A DNA stretch of 8,849 nt from Hyphomicrobiales bacterium (GTDB lineage: Bacteria > Pseudomonadota > Alphaproteobacteria > Rhizobiales > Aestuariivirgaceae). The translations under genes were made by a program, and so were the position numbers. Position 1 is the first letter of the stretch. Each line of letters opens with the position of its first letter. The notes under the pieces are model-generated. The model was given only the letters and a program-made list of their open reading frames with translations. It was not told where the DNA came from and did no database searches. Shown here piece after piece: positions 1 through 6,467 of this stretch. The DNA lies in contig JALVFB010000134.1 of assembly GCA_027030295.1 (NCBI GenBank), forward strand, positions 1 through 8,849, given 5' to 3'.

Positions 1-482
1 ACGCCTTCGAACTTTCCGAACTGCTGGCGCCGCTGGCCGACGACCTGCCCTGGCGGGCGCCGAAAAACGTGATGCTGATGTGGCATGCGCCCTGTTCGCT
101 GACCCACCACCTGCGCATCGCCGACCTGCCGCGGCGGTTGCTGGAAAGGGCGGGCTTTCAGGTGCTCACGCCGGCGGAGGCGCACCTGTGCTGCGGTGCG
201 GGCGGCGCCAATGCGGTGCTGGAGCCGGACGTGGCCGAACGCTTGCGCGCGCGCAAACTCGGCCATCTGCAACAACCCGGCGTGGATGCCATCGTCAGCG
301 CCAATTTCGGCTGCATCCGGCACCTGGCGGCGGAAGCCGCCCTGCCGGTGCTGCATCATGCGCAGTTGCTGGCCTGGGCCGCCGGCGGGCCGGACCCCTT
401 CCTGAACCCGCAAGCCCCCTCCGTCCCGCATGGCGCCGGGCAGAGGGCGTGCGCCAGCGGCGCGTGCGCCTGCGGGAGCTGA
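1..482 (+). CDS. glcF: Glycolate oxidase iron-sulfur subunit GlcF-like, C-terminal part (5' truncated by window)
   Basis: The reading frame is open from the window edge (first full codon at 3) to TGA at 480-482, so only about 159 C-terminal residues are seen. They hold a cysteine-rich CCG domain: HAPC, 31 residues later CCGAGG, and 39 residues after the CC pair NFGC. This spacing fits the CCG Fe-S/heterodisulfide-reductase-type domain of GlcF, LutA and HdrB-like proteins. The stretches CCGAGGANAVLEP and VDAIVSANFGC resemble GlcF most. GlcF carries electrons from the flavin subunits GlcD/GlcE when glycolate is oxidised to glyoxylate at the inner membrane. The last cysteine of the classic CxxC is His (CIRH). 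The protein ends in an unusual Cys-rich tail, CASGACACGS. Another CCG-domain oxidoreductase subunit is possible, since the N-terminal 4Fe-4S ferredoxin half and any glcD/glcE neighbours lie outside the window. Confidence 0.75.
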   Translation, partial: AFELSELLAPLADDLPWRAPKNVMLMWHAPCSLTHHLRIADLPRRLLERAGFQVLTPAEAHLCCGAGGANAVLEPDVAERLRARKLGHLQQPGVDAIVSANFGCIRHLAAEAALPVLHHAQLLAWAAGGPDPFLNPQAPSVPHGAGQRACASGACACGS

Positions 483-604
483 AAAAAACATATTCAAAAT
501 GACATATATCAAATACTGGTTATATGAGAATGTTATCATATGCGCGAATCCGATTGAGGATTCCCATTCGAGAGAACTCCGGGAAAGAGGAAAGGATCGG
601 AACC
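483..604 (+). promoter_or_regulatory. AT-rich promoter/operator region upstream of the TlpA-like gene
   Basis: This 122-bp gap is strikingly AT-rich between about 484 and 545, unlike the GC-rich genes around it. A candidate promoter is ATGACA (499-504, five of six to TTGACA), a 16-bp spacer and TATATG (521-526). An alternative -10 is TATCAT at 534-539. Overlapping the candidate -10 is a perfect 6-bp inverted repeat, ATATGA (522-527) and TCATAT (536-541), with an 8-bp spacer. A second weak dyad, TCA-AAA-TGA, lies at 494-502. Dyads over a promoter suggest a dimeric repressor of the ArsR or MarR size class, but no regulator gene is visible and the family is a guess. A purine-rich stretch with GAGGA (587-591) and AAAGGA (591-596) provides the ribosome binding site for ATG 605. 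Confidence 0.5.
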
Positions 605-1180
605 ATGACAGCCAACAGGATTTTCGCTCTCGCCCGCCATGGCGCCATGCTGCTGCTCGCGGTGGCGGTGATGGCCCTGAGCGTGATGCGCCCCGCGAAT
701 GCCGGCATGGCGGAAGGCACTCTGCTCACCCCGCTGGGGCACAAGCCCGCGCCACTGGATTTCACCCTGAAAGACGTGATGACCGGCAAGCCGGTGCGCC
801 TGTCCAGCCTGCGGGGGAAGGTGGTGGTGGTGAACTTCTGGTCCATCGCCTGCCCGCCGTGCCGGGCCGAGCTGCCGACCATGAAGGCGTTCTGGGACAA
901 GCTCAAGGGGCTGGATGTGGCCCTGCTGGCGGTGCATATCGGCGGCGACGCGGCCAAGGTGCGCGCCTTCATGCAGAAAAACGGCATCACCCTGCCGGTG
1001 CTGCATGACGAAAACGAGAACGTGGCCAAGGCCTGGGGCGTGTCGCACCTGCCGGTGACCTTTATCCTGAACCCGGATGGCACGCTGGCCTTCATCGCCT
1101 ATGGCGCGCGCAACTGGAAAAACCCGCAGCTTTTGCAGTCCATCATGGCTCTGGTGCCGATCCTGCAAGGCAGTGAATGA
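605..1180 (+). CDS. Exported TlpA/ResA-like thioredoxin-fold protein
   Basis: A 191-aa protein. Start at ATG 605 is chosen over the upstream in-frame ATG 524 because AAAGGA lies 8 nt before it and a signal sequence follows directly: basic RIFALARHG, a hydrophobic stretch at about residues 14-28, and a likely signal peptidase site at PANA (30-33). The mature part is a thioredoxin fold of the TlpA/ResA/AhpC-TSA type: LDFTLKDVMTGKPVRLSSLRG, then the core strand VVVVNFW (73-79), the redox motif CPPC (83-86) and the cis-proline segment HLPVTFIL (P150). It probably works in the periplasm, or tethered to the membrane, as a thiol-disulfide reductase, for example in cytochrome c or CuA-site maturation. 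The partner is not known. The Trp that usually precedes CPPC is Ala here (IACPPC). The gene appears monocistronic: its own AT-rich promoter lies upstream and a terminator 10 nt downstream. Confidence 0.85.
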   Translation: MTANRIFALARHGAMLLLAVAVMALSVMRPANAGMAEGTLLTPLGHKPAPLDFTLKDVMTGKPVRLSSLRGKVVVVNFWSIACPPCRAELPTMKAFWDKLKGLDVALLAVHIGGDAAKVRAFMQKNGITLPVLHDENENVAKAWGVSHLPVTFILNPDGTLAFIAYGARNWKNPQLLQSIMALVPILQGSE

Positions 1181-1189
1181 GCATGCATG

Positions 1190-1238
1190 CCGCGCCTTCT
1201 CCCCGGGATACGGAATCGGGAGAGGGCGCGGGCCTTTT
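1190..1238 (+). terminator. Strong Rho-independent terminator after the TlpA-like gene
   Basis: A 14-bp stem is formed by 1190-1203 (CCGCGCCTTCTCCC) and 1218-1231 (GGGAGAGGGCGCGG), with a single T-G wobble (1197/1224) and a 14-nt loop. It is followed by GCCTTTT (1232-1238). The stem starts 10 nt after the TlpA-like stop codon. The opposite strand has no T-run after the hairpin, so it should terminate mainly plus-strand transcripts, although it also sits at the end of the convergent kinase-acetyltransferase unit (stop at 1250). Confidence 0.8.
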
Positions 1239-1249
1239 CTCCAACGCCC

Positions 1250-1774
1250 CTACCCCCCGCACCCCTGGCCGAACACGCGCACCATCATCAGCGCGTTCAC
1301 CCGTCGGCCATCTTCCTCCAGATAGTAGCCTGGACGGCGCCCCATCACCTCGAAGCCCGCCGCCTCATACAGCGCGATGGCCGCGGCATTGGTTTCCGCC
1401 ACCTCCAGAAACACCCGGTTCGCCCCCTGCATCACCATGCCGTTCACGGCGCTGGCGAACAGCCGACCGCCAATGCCCAGCCGCCGGTATTCCGGCCGCA
1501 CGCCCAGGGTGAGAATTTCGCCATCCTCCCACATCAGGCGGGTGATGATCATGCCGCAGGCGGACGTGTCGTCGCAGCGCGCCAGCAGCGCCTCCGTGCC
1601 CTCGATGGCGAGCATCCTGCGAACAGCCGCCGCGCTCCAGCCCTTGTCGCCGAACGCGGCGCGGTGCACCGCCGCAAGCGTCGTGGCCTCTTCCGCGCCG
1701 GCCAACGCGATGCGCACGCGGGCCACCGCCTCGCGCTTGCCGGCGGGCGGCCGTGCGCCCTCATGTCCGTTCAT
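1250..1774 (-). CDS. RimI-like GNAT-family N-acetyltransferase
   Basis: A 174-aa protein. The start at 1774 is set by GGAG (1787-1784) 9 nt upstream; longer in-frame extensions merely overlap the kinase gene and have no GNAT content. GNAT signatures are clear: the acetyl-CoA loop with LTLGVRPEYRRLGIGGRLF (about 89-106, pyrophosphate motif RRLGIG at 97-102), then VFLEVAETNAAAIALYEAAGF (121-141) and the GRRPGYY end (145-151). The LEV...N..AI.LYE..GF...RR.YY pattern is that of RimI, which acetylates the N-terminal amine of ribosomal protein S18 using acetyl-CoA. Orthology to RimI is not secure: rimI often lies near tsaB or fur, whereas here the gene follows a redox kinase. Its start overlaps the end of the kinase gene by 14 bp, implying translational coupling in one transcript. 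Another protein or small-molecule acetyltransferase is possible. Confidence 0.85.
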   Translation of the reverse strand: MNGHEGARPPAGKREAVARVRIALAGAEEATTLAAVHRAAFGDKGWSAAAVRRMLAIEGTEALLARCDDTSACGMIITRLMWEDGEILTLGVRPEYRRLGIGGRLFASAVNGMVMQGANRVFLEVAETNAAAIALYEAAGFEVMGRRPGYYLEEDGRRVNALMMVRVFGQGCGG

Positions 1775-3221
1775 GGGATTTTTCTCCGTTCTGCGCCGCT
1801 TTCGCACGGCCGCGGATGCTGGTGCGCACCATGCCGCCGGCGGCCAGCCGCTTGTTGACCGCCTCGATGGCCCCGCGCGGCCAGTCGATGCGCACGATGG
1901 CGCCGTGGTGCGGCGCCGGGCGGTTGGCGATGCTGATGGTGGCGCGGGTGCGCTCCAGCAGCGTCTTGGCGATGAAAAAGCCAAGCCCCATGCCGGAGCC
2001 TGGCTCTTCCTCCTCGGAATCCACCAGCGTGTGCAATCGATGCCCACGGGTGGTCACATAGGGTTCGCCCAGGCGGCTGATGATCTCTTCCGCGAAACCG
2101 GGGCCGTCGTCAATGATGGTCAGTGAAATGCGCTCCTCGTCCCAACGGGCGGTGATGCGCACCTCCTCCGCAGCGAAATCGCAGGCATTCTCGATGATGT
2201 TGCTCAACCCGTAGAGCAAGCCGGGATCGCGGCGCACGACCGGTTCGTGCTCGCCGCCGCCGCCCTCCGCCCCCACATCCAGCCGAATGGCCAGGTCCGG
2301 CCCGCGCAGCGGATCGACGATCTCTTCCAGCAGGGCGCTGATCTTCACCTGCGCCAGCATTTCATCCCGCCGCCCGGAACGATGGTCGGCCAGCCGCGCC
2401 AGGATCTCGCGGCAGCGCGCCGCCTGTTCGGCAATCAGCTCCAGATCCTCGCACACCAGCGCCCTTTCCTCATCGTCGGCCGGCGCGCATTCCTGCAGGC
2501 AACTGCGCCGCAGCTCCTGCGACACCACGGCGATGGTGGCCAGCGGCGTGCTCAGCTCGTGCGCCGCCGCCGCCGCCAGACCGTCCAGCGCGTAAAGCTG
2601 TTGCTGGCGCGCCAGCGCCAGCTCGGTGGCCGCCAGCGCCGCCTCCATCTGCCGCGCCTCGCAGGCGATGCGGTGGACATACAATCCCGTGAAGCCGATG
2701 CCGGAAACCAGCGCCATCCACATGCCGAAAATGAACAGCCGCGGCAGATGCAGCGGGCTGTCCGGATACCAGGGCAACGGCAGGTGAAACACCACCAGCA
2801 GGCTGGCCAGCGCCAGCGTCAGCAGCCCCAGCAGCAGCGTGCGGCGGGTGGAAAGCACCGTGGCCGAAACGGTCACCGGCGCCAGAAACAGCAGCGCGAA
2901 CGGATTGGCCAGACCGCCGGTGAGATAGAGCAGCAGCGCCAGCTGCACGATGTCGAAGGCCAGCACCCCGGTGGCGGCGTTTTCGCTCAGCCGGGCGCCG
3001 GCCGGAAAGCGCAGCAGCAGCACGATGTTCAGCCACACCGACAGCAGCACCAGAAACAGCGCCGGCCAGAACGGCAGGACGAAGCCCAGTGAATAGTGCA
3101 CCACCAGCAGCGCCACCAACTGCCCCAGAATGGCCAGCCAGCGAAGGCGCACCAGCGTCTGCACCCTGAGGCCCGCGTGGGTGCGCATGGTGGTTTCGCC
3201 ATTTGGCTCGGGCGCGTTCAT
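1761..3221 (-). CDS. regB: RegB/ActS/PrrB-type redox-sensing membrane histidine kinase
   Basis: A 486-aa sensor kinase of the usual RegB build. About six membrane segments occupy residues 28-182. They contain the GGLANPF heptad (102-108), which in RegB is the quinone-binding site, in the loop before segment 4. A short coiled linker (188-210) leads to the H-box AAAAAHELSTPLATI with phospho-acceptor H221; the usual HELGTPL reads HELSTPL here. The conserved RegB redox cysteine is C270 in ARCREIL. The ATPase domain shows the N box NIIENACDFA (341-350), G1 DDGPGF (371-376) and G2 GSGMGLGFFIAKTLLER (408-424). RegB kinases phosphorylate RegA according to quinone and oxygen state and control respiration, photosynthesis or nitrogen fixation. 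The start at 3221 has AGGGAAGG about 9 nt upstream; Met12 (3188) is a weaker alternative. Odd points: an extra loop with C241, C245 and C257 between H221 and C270, and no regA in the window. Confidence 0.9.
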   Translation of the reverse strand: MNAPEPNGETTMRTHAGLRVQTLVRLRWLAILGQLVALLVVHYSLGFVLPFWPALFLVLLSVWLNIVLLLRFPAGARLSENAATGVLAFDIVQLALLLYLTGGLANPFALLFLAPVTVSATVLSTRRTLLLGLLTLALASLLVVFHLPLPWYPDSPLHLPRLFIFGMWMALVSGIGFTGLYVHRIACEARQMEAALAATELALARQQQLYALDGLAAAAAHELSTPLATIAVVSQELRRSCLQECAPADDEERALVCEDLELIAEQAARCREILARLADHRSGRRDEMLAQVKISALLEEIVDPLRGPDLAIRLDVGAEGGGGEHEPVVRRDPGLLYGLSNIIENACDFAAEEVRITARWDEERISLTIIDDGPGFAEEIISRLGEPYVTTRGHRLHTLVDSEEEEPGSGMGLGFFIAKTLLERTRATISIANRPAPHHGAIVRIDWPRGAIEAVNKRLAAGGMVRTSIRGRAKAAQNGEKSHERT

Positions 3222-3400
3222 CGCAGTCGGCCTTCCCTGCCGGTGGTGCTTTGTGCCGTCCCCTCAGAAGGATGTAGCATATGGGCCGGGGGCTGTGCAG
3301 CGCGCTTTCACCCATCGGTGCGCCATTTTTTCATACACAGCGAACGACGGGTGCGGTATGCTGGCCCAGGAAACGGAGCATGGCGCCGGGGAGAATGGCG
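3222..3400. promoter_or_regulatory. Divergent control region between regB and sco
   Basis: This 179-bp gap must hold the promoters of both divergent genes. For sco a possible promoter is TACACA (3334-3339), a 17-bp spacer and TATGCT (3357-3362), about 40 nt before the start. For regB (minus strand) only a weak A+T patch around 3270-3282 is visible as a -10 candidate. I see no clean dyad operator. Ribosome binding sites are AGGGAAGG for regB (complement of about 3231-3238) and GGGGAG (3388-3393) for sco. Confidence 0.35.
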
Positions 3401-4060
3401 ATGAACACGAAAACGAAAGGCAAAAACGGCCTGGGCCGCGGCTTCTGGATCATGATGGCGGCCGGGCTGGCGCTGCTGGGCGGCGTGCTGTTTTTCAGCG
3501 GCCAGATGGCGCAACGCCAGCAACAGCAGGTGGCGCAACTGGGCGGGCCGTTCGAGCTGGTGGACATGCATGGCCGCAAGTTCACGCAGGACGATCTGAA
3601 AGGCAAATACACGCTGCTCTATTTCGGCTACACCTTCTGCCCGGACATCTGCCCCACGGAGCTGACCATTATCGGCGAGACGCTGAACAAGCTGGGGGAT
3701 CTGCGCAAGCAGTTCCGCGTGGTCATGGTCAGCGTCGATCCCGAGCGCGACACACCCGAAGTGTTGAAGGACTACATGGCCAACTTCGGCCCCGAATTCA
3801 TCGGGTTGACCGGCACGCCGGAACAGATCCGCAAGATGGCGAAGAATTGGCGCGCCTTCTATCGCAAGGTGCCGGACGAGAGCGGCGAGAGCTATTCGAT
3901 GGATCACACCGCCGTGACCTACCTGCTGGACAAGAATGGCAAATACATCCGCCACTTCGCCTATGGCACACCGCCGGAGCGCATGGCGAAGGGCATTCTG
4001 GAGGCCATCAGGCGGGCCGAGGGCAAGAAGCAGCCGAAAGCCGCCGGCGACAGGAGCTGA
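3401..4060 (+). CDS. senC: Sco/SenC-family copper chaperone for cytochrome oxidase assembly
   Basis: A 219-aa protein. ATG 3401 is preferred because GGGGAG ends 7 nt upstream; in-frame ATGs at 3281, 3380 and 3395 are less well placed. A basic N-terminus and one membrane anchor (about 15-33) put the soluble domain in the periplasm. The domain has the Sco copper site: CPDIC (C80 and C84, in YFGYTFCPDICPTEL) and the distal ligand H169 in SMDHTAVTYLLD. The family segment VVMVSVDPERDTPEVLKDY (107-125) is also present. Sco proteins deliver or reduce copper for the CuA centre of cytochrome c oxidase subunit II, and sometimes for cbb3 oxidases. A probable coxB start lies at the right end of the window. 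The gene is divergent from regB, matching the regB/senC layout of purple bacteria, but no regA follows. It converges on the MATE gene with 12 bp between stops. Confidence 0.92.
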   Translation: MNTKTKGKNGLGRGFWIMMAAGLALLGGVLFFSGQMAQRQQQQVAQLGGPFELVDMHGRKFTQDDLKGKYTLLYFGYTFCPDICPTELTIIGETLNKLGDLRKQFRVVMVSVDPERDTPEVLKDYMANFGPEFIGLTGTPEQIRKMAKNWRAFYRKVPDESGESYSMDHTAVTYLLDKNGKYIRHFAYGTPPERMAKGILEAIRRAEGKKQPKAAGDRS

Positions 4061-4072
4061 AGCGCGCCGGGT

Positions 4073-5491
4073 TCAGGCCGCCTGTTGCGCCGCCACCCGC
4101 CGCTCCAGCCGGCGGATGATGCTCCATGCATGCAATGTCGCCAGCAGGCCCATCAGCGCCCAGCCGATGGCCGCGCCCCAGAGGATGCCGAAGGCCGGCG
4201 GGTCCATCACCCGAATGGCGATTTCCACCGGCAGAATGGTGCCGAAAATGGCCCGGCCCCAGTTGTAGGTCATGGACAGGCGCGAGTTTTCCAGGTTGTT
4301 GAAGGCCGCCTGGGCCACGAACTGCCCGCCGGTGAAGACCCACGCCGCCGCGGTGATGCGGCAGAACAGTTCCACGAAGTCGGCCGCCTGGCCGGACAGC
4401 CCGAAGGCTTCCGGCAGCCGGTCCGCGAGCAGCGCCAGCACCAGCCAGCCGACGAGCGTATAGCCGCCGGCAAAGAGCAACCCGGCTTCATAGGCGTGGC
4501 GCACCCGCGTCATCAGCCGCGCGCCGAAGTTCTGCCCGATGATCGGCCCCACCGCGCCGGAAAGCGAGAAGGTGACGCCGAAGGCCACCACCGCCACCCG
4601 GTTCACCACGGTCATGGCCGCCGCCACGTCAGGCCCGAAGCGCGCCGCGACGGCCAGCATGTAGCCGGTCATGACCGGAGTGGCGAGATGCGCCAGCGTG
4701 ATGGGAATGGCCATCGGCAACAGCGCCTTCACGTCGGCGCGGCGGTCATCCGGCCGGAACAGCGCGCTCCACGCCCTGCCCGCCGCGCCGAACAGGCGCG
4801 AATAATGATGCCGCAACTGAAACAGGCCCATCACGAACGAGGCGACGAAGGCGGTCAGCGTCGCCACGCCGGCGCCGGCCAGGCCCATGTGAAACCCGAA
4901 GATGAAGATGGGATCGAGAATGGCATTGACGACGGCCGAGGTCAGCGTCAGGGTCATCGACTTGCCCGGCATGCCATGGCCGCGCAGCGCCAGGCTGACC
5001 ACCAGCGTGCCCGCCTGCAACGGAAAGCCCGCGCCGACGATGCGCAAGTATGTGGCGCCCAACTCTTGCGTGCGCCCATGCCCGCCCATCATGGCCAGGA
5101 TGATCTCCGCTCCCAGCCAGACGATGACGAGAAAGGCCACGCCCATGCCCATGCCGATGCCCAGCGCCGTGGCGGCGATGCTGCGGGCGCGCCGCGGCTC
5201 GCGCCGGCCGCTGTGAATGGCCACCCGCGCGCCGGTGGCAATCGCCAGCCCCAGCGCCAGCGAAAGGTGAAAGAAACCCACCGCCCCGGCCAGGCCCAGT
5301 CCGGCGGTGGCGTCGACGTCGTGCAGTTGCGAGACGAACCACAGGTCGGCGAAATCCACCAGGAACAGCGCCATCAGGCCGATGGCGCCCATCAGCGTGT
5401 TCACGATCAGATGCCGGCTGATGGAGCCGTGGGTGAAGGGCGCCACATGCGCCGCCGGTGCTTGTCCGGTTGTTGTATCGTTGGCAGGCAT
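4073..5491 (-). CDS. MATE-family multidrug/cation antiporter
   Basis: A 472-aa integral membrane protein, the usual MATE length, with about 12 predicted helices in two homologous halves. Recognisable segments are IVNTLMGAIGLMALFLVDFADLWFVSQL split across helix 1 (29-56), the family signature VVNAILDPIFIFGF (187-200), LLPMAIPITLAHL at the start of the second half (257-269) and GPIIGQNFGARLMTRV (315-330). MATE proteins export drugs, dyes or metabolites across the inner membrane in exchange for sodium or protons; the substrate cannot be read here. The start at 5491 is favoured because homology begins soon after it, and the longer in-frame extension to 5797 is Pro/Arg-rich shadow sequence antisense to the next gene. 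No Shine-Dalgarno sequence precedes 5491; CACCCCCC lies there instead. The gene is transcribed towards sco and is not in an operon with a visible neighbour. Confidence 0.92.
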   Translation of the reverse strand: MPANDTTTGQAPAAHVAPFTHGSISRHLIVNTLMGAIGLMALFLVDFADLWFVSQLHDVDATAGLGLAGAVGFFHLSLALGLAIATGARVAIHSGRREPRRARSIAATALGIGMGMGVAFLVIVWLGAEIILAMMGGHGRTQELGATYLRIVGAGFPLQAGTLVVSLALRGHGMPGKSMTLTLTSAVVNAILDPIFIFGFHMGLAGAGVATLTAFVASFVMGLFQLRHHYSRLFGAAGRAWSALFRPDDRRADVKALLPMAIPITLAHLATPVMTGYMLAVAARFGPDVAAAMTVVNRVAVVAFGVTFSLSGAVGPIIGQNFGARLMTRVRHAYEAGLLFAGGYTLVGWLVLALLADRLPEAFGLSGQAADFVELFCRITAAAWVFTGGQFVAQAAFNNLENSRLSMTYNWGRAIFGTILPVEIAIRVMDPPAFGILWGAAIGWALMGLLATLHAWSIIRRLERRVAAQQAA

Positions 5492-5709
5492 GGGGGGTGT
5501 TTGTGCCCAGGGGCGCCGGCCTGTCAAGGCCCTCGCCAGTATTTGGCCGCAATTGCCGGGCAAGCAGCAGGCGCGGGTCGGCCGGGCTGGCTTTGCCCCG
5601 GTCGGCTCATGGGCTAAACAGGGAGCGGCGGCGGGTGATTCGGGGGCTTCGTGGCTCGCCACCTGGCGGTGGGTTTCTGGTTTCGCGAATTGATGGAGTG
5701 AAGGACACC
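5492..5709. promoter_or_regulatory. Divergent gap between MATE and ialB-like genes
   Basis: This 218-bp gap serves both divergent genes. On the minus strand a perfect TTGACA (complement of 5522-5527) sits 17 bp from the weak -10 ACAAAC (5504-5499), which would start transcription at or next to the MATE ATG at 5491. On the plus strand no convincing promoter is seen; ribosome binding candidates for the next gene are GGAG (5695-5698) and AAGGA (5701-5705). No small gene is supported in the gap. Confidence 0.3.
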
Positions 5710-6399
5710 ATGCGCAAGGATCTGGTAATGACGGCGCAGAAAACGGGCCGGACGGTGATGGCGGGTGGAATTGCTCTGGTCGCGCTGATGGCCGCATCCG
5801 CCATGCCGGCCGCGGCGCAACAGGCGCAGCCGGCGGGCAAGGGCAAGGTGCTCGATCAGGCGCCCGCGCCGGTCACGCCCTTCGGCCCGCGCCGCAAGCC
5901 TCCCCGCCGAATGGCGGCGAACATGCCCAAGCCGGATGTCGTGGGAGAATATGGCGACTGGCGTGTCGTGTGCGAGAAAGTGCCGGTGCCGGGCAAGGAC
6001 AACAAGCCGAAAATCGTGAAGACATGCTATGTCTCCGGCACCAAGACCGACCCCAAGCGCAAGGGGGTGTTCATCTCGGTCATCATCCTGAAGGCCAAGG
6101 GGCCGAAGGGCAAACCGGCCGGCCACATGATCACCCTGCGCGCGCCCACCGGCGTGTTCCTGCCCACCGGCATCGCCATGGAAGTGGACGGCAAGCCGGT
6201 GGCCCGCGCGCCGTTCACCCGTTGCAACCCGGTGTTCTGCGAAAGCACCAATCAGGCGCGCAAGGAAACGCTGGCCAAACTGAAGAAAGGCAAGAAGGCG
6301 AAGTTCATCGTCTATGCCGCGCCGGGGGTGGGGCTGCCGCTGGAATTCAGCCTGAAGGGCTTTTCCGACGCCATGAAGAAGATGGCGGCGTTGCCCTGA
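5710..6399 (+). CDS. Invasion-associated locus B (IalB) family exported protein
   Basis: A 229-aa exported protein. A signal peptide runs over about residues 1-36, with hydrophobic GGIALVALMAASAMPAAAQ and cleavage probably after AAA. A Pro/Arg/Lys-rich spacer (40-75) leads into the IalB domain: GEYGDWRVVCEK (79-90), TCYVSG (C106), APTGVFLPTGIAMEVDG (145-161), FTRCNPVFCEST (C172, C177) and the closing segment LEFSLKGFSDAMKKM (211-225). The four cysteines, C88/C106 and C172/C177, occupy typical family positions and probably form periplasmic disulfides. The family is named after a Bartonella erythrocyte-invasion protein but is widespread in free-living alphaproteobacteria, where its role is unknown. 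Start choice: ATG 5710 has GGAG 11 nt and AAGGA 4 nt upstream. ATG 5728 (Met7), with AGGA 7 nt before it, is equally plausible and would give a shorter signal peptide n-region. No terminator is evident after the stop. Confidence 0.88.
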   Translation: MRKDLVMTAQKTGRTVMAGGIALVALMAASAMPAAAQQAQPAGKGKVLDQAPAPVTPFGPRRKPPRRMAANMPKPDVVGEYGDWRVVCEKVPVPGKDNKPKIVKTCYVSGTKTDPKRKGVFISVIILKAKGPKGKPAGHMITLRAPTGVFLPTGIAMEVDGKPVARAPFTRCNPVFCESTNQARKETLAKLKKGKKAKFIVYAAPGVGLPLEFSLKGFSDAMKKMAALP

Positions 6400-6409
6400 G
6401 CCTGCGGGA

Positions 6410-6432
6410 TCATACCAAGTCGCATGAACCAC
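6410..6432 (+). repeat. Partial third copy of the intergenic repeat
   Basis: This segment begins with the same 10-mer, TCATACCAAG, that opens both 35-bp copies. It continues to GAACCAC with three bases deleted and several substitutions relative to the full copy. It abuts the left full copy at 6433, giving a tandem arrangement. Confidence 0.6.
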
Positions 6433-6467
6433 TCATACCAAGATACATAAAGAACCACCCACCGCCC
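6433..6467 (+). repeat. 35-bp direct repeat, left copy
   Basis: The 35 bases from 6433 to 6467 match 7010-7044 in the same orientation at 34 positions. The only difference is A at 6453 against G at 7030. The repeat opens with TCATACCAAGATACATAAAG and closes with ACCACCCACCGCCC. It lies 34 bp after the ialB-like stop codon and downstream of the Kazal-like gene. Read on the minus strand, its end gives CTTGGTATGA. Confidence 0.9.

Noticed and set aside
1250..2047. Extended 265-aa form of the acetyltransferase
   Set aside because: The first 91 residues are Arg/Pro/Ser-rich sequence out of frame within the kinase gene. The 1774 start has a Shine-Dalgarno sequence and gives a normal GNAT length.
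2247..3092. A plus-strand open frame opposite the membrane part of the kinase
   Set aside because: It consists of Gln/Arg-rich repeats produced by reading Leu/Ala codons antisense; no domain.
4061..4072. Bidirectional terminator between sco and the MATE gene
   Set aside because: The gap is only 12 bp and shows no hairpin with a T-run on either strand.
4085..5617. A 510-codon plus-strand open frame opposite the MATE gene
   Set aside because: The translation is Gln/Arg/His-rich low-complexity sequence, whereas the minus strand encodes a clear 12-helix transporter.
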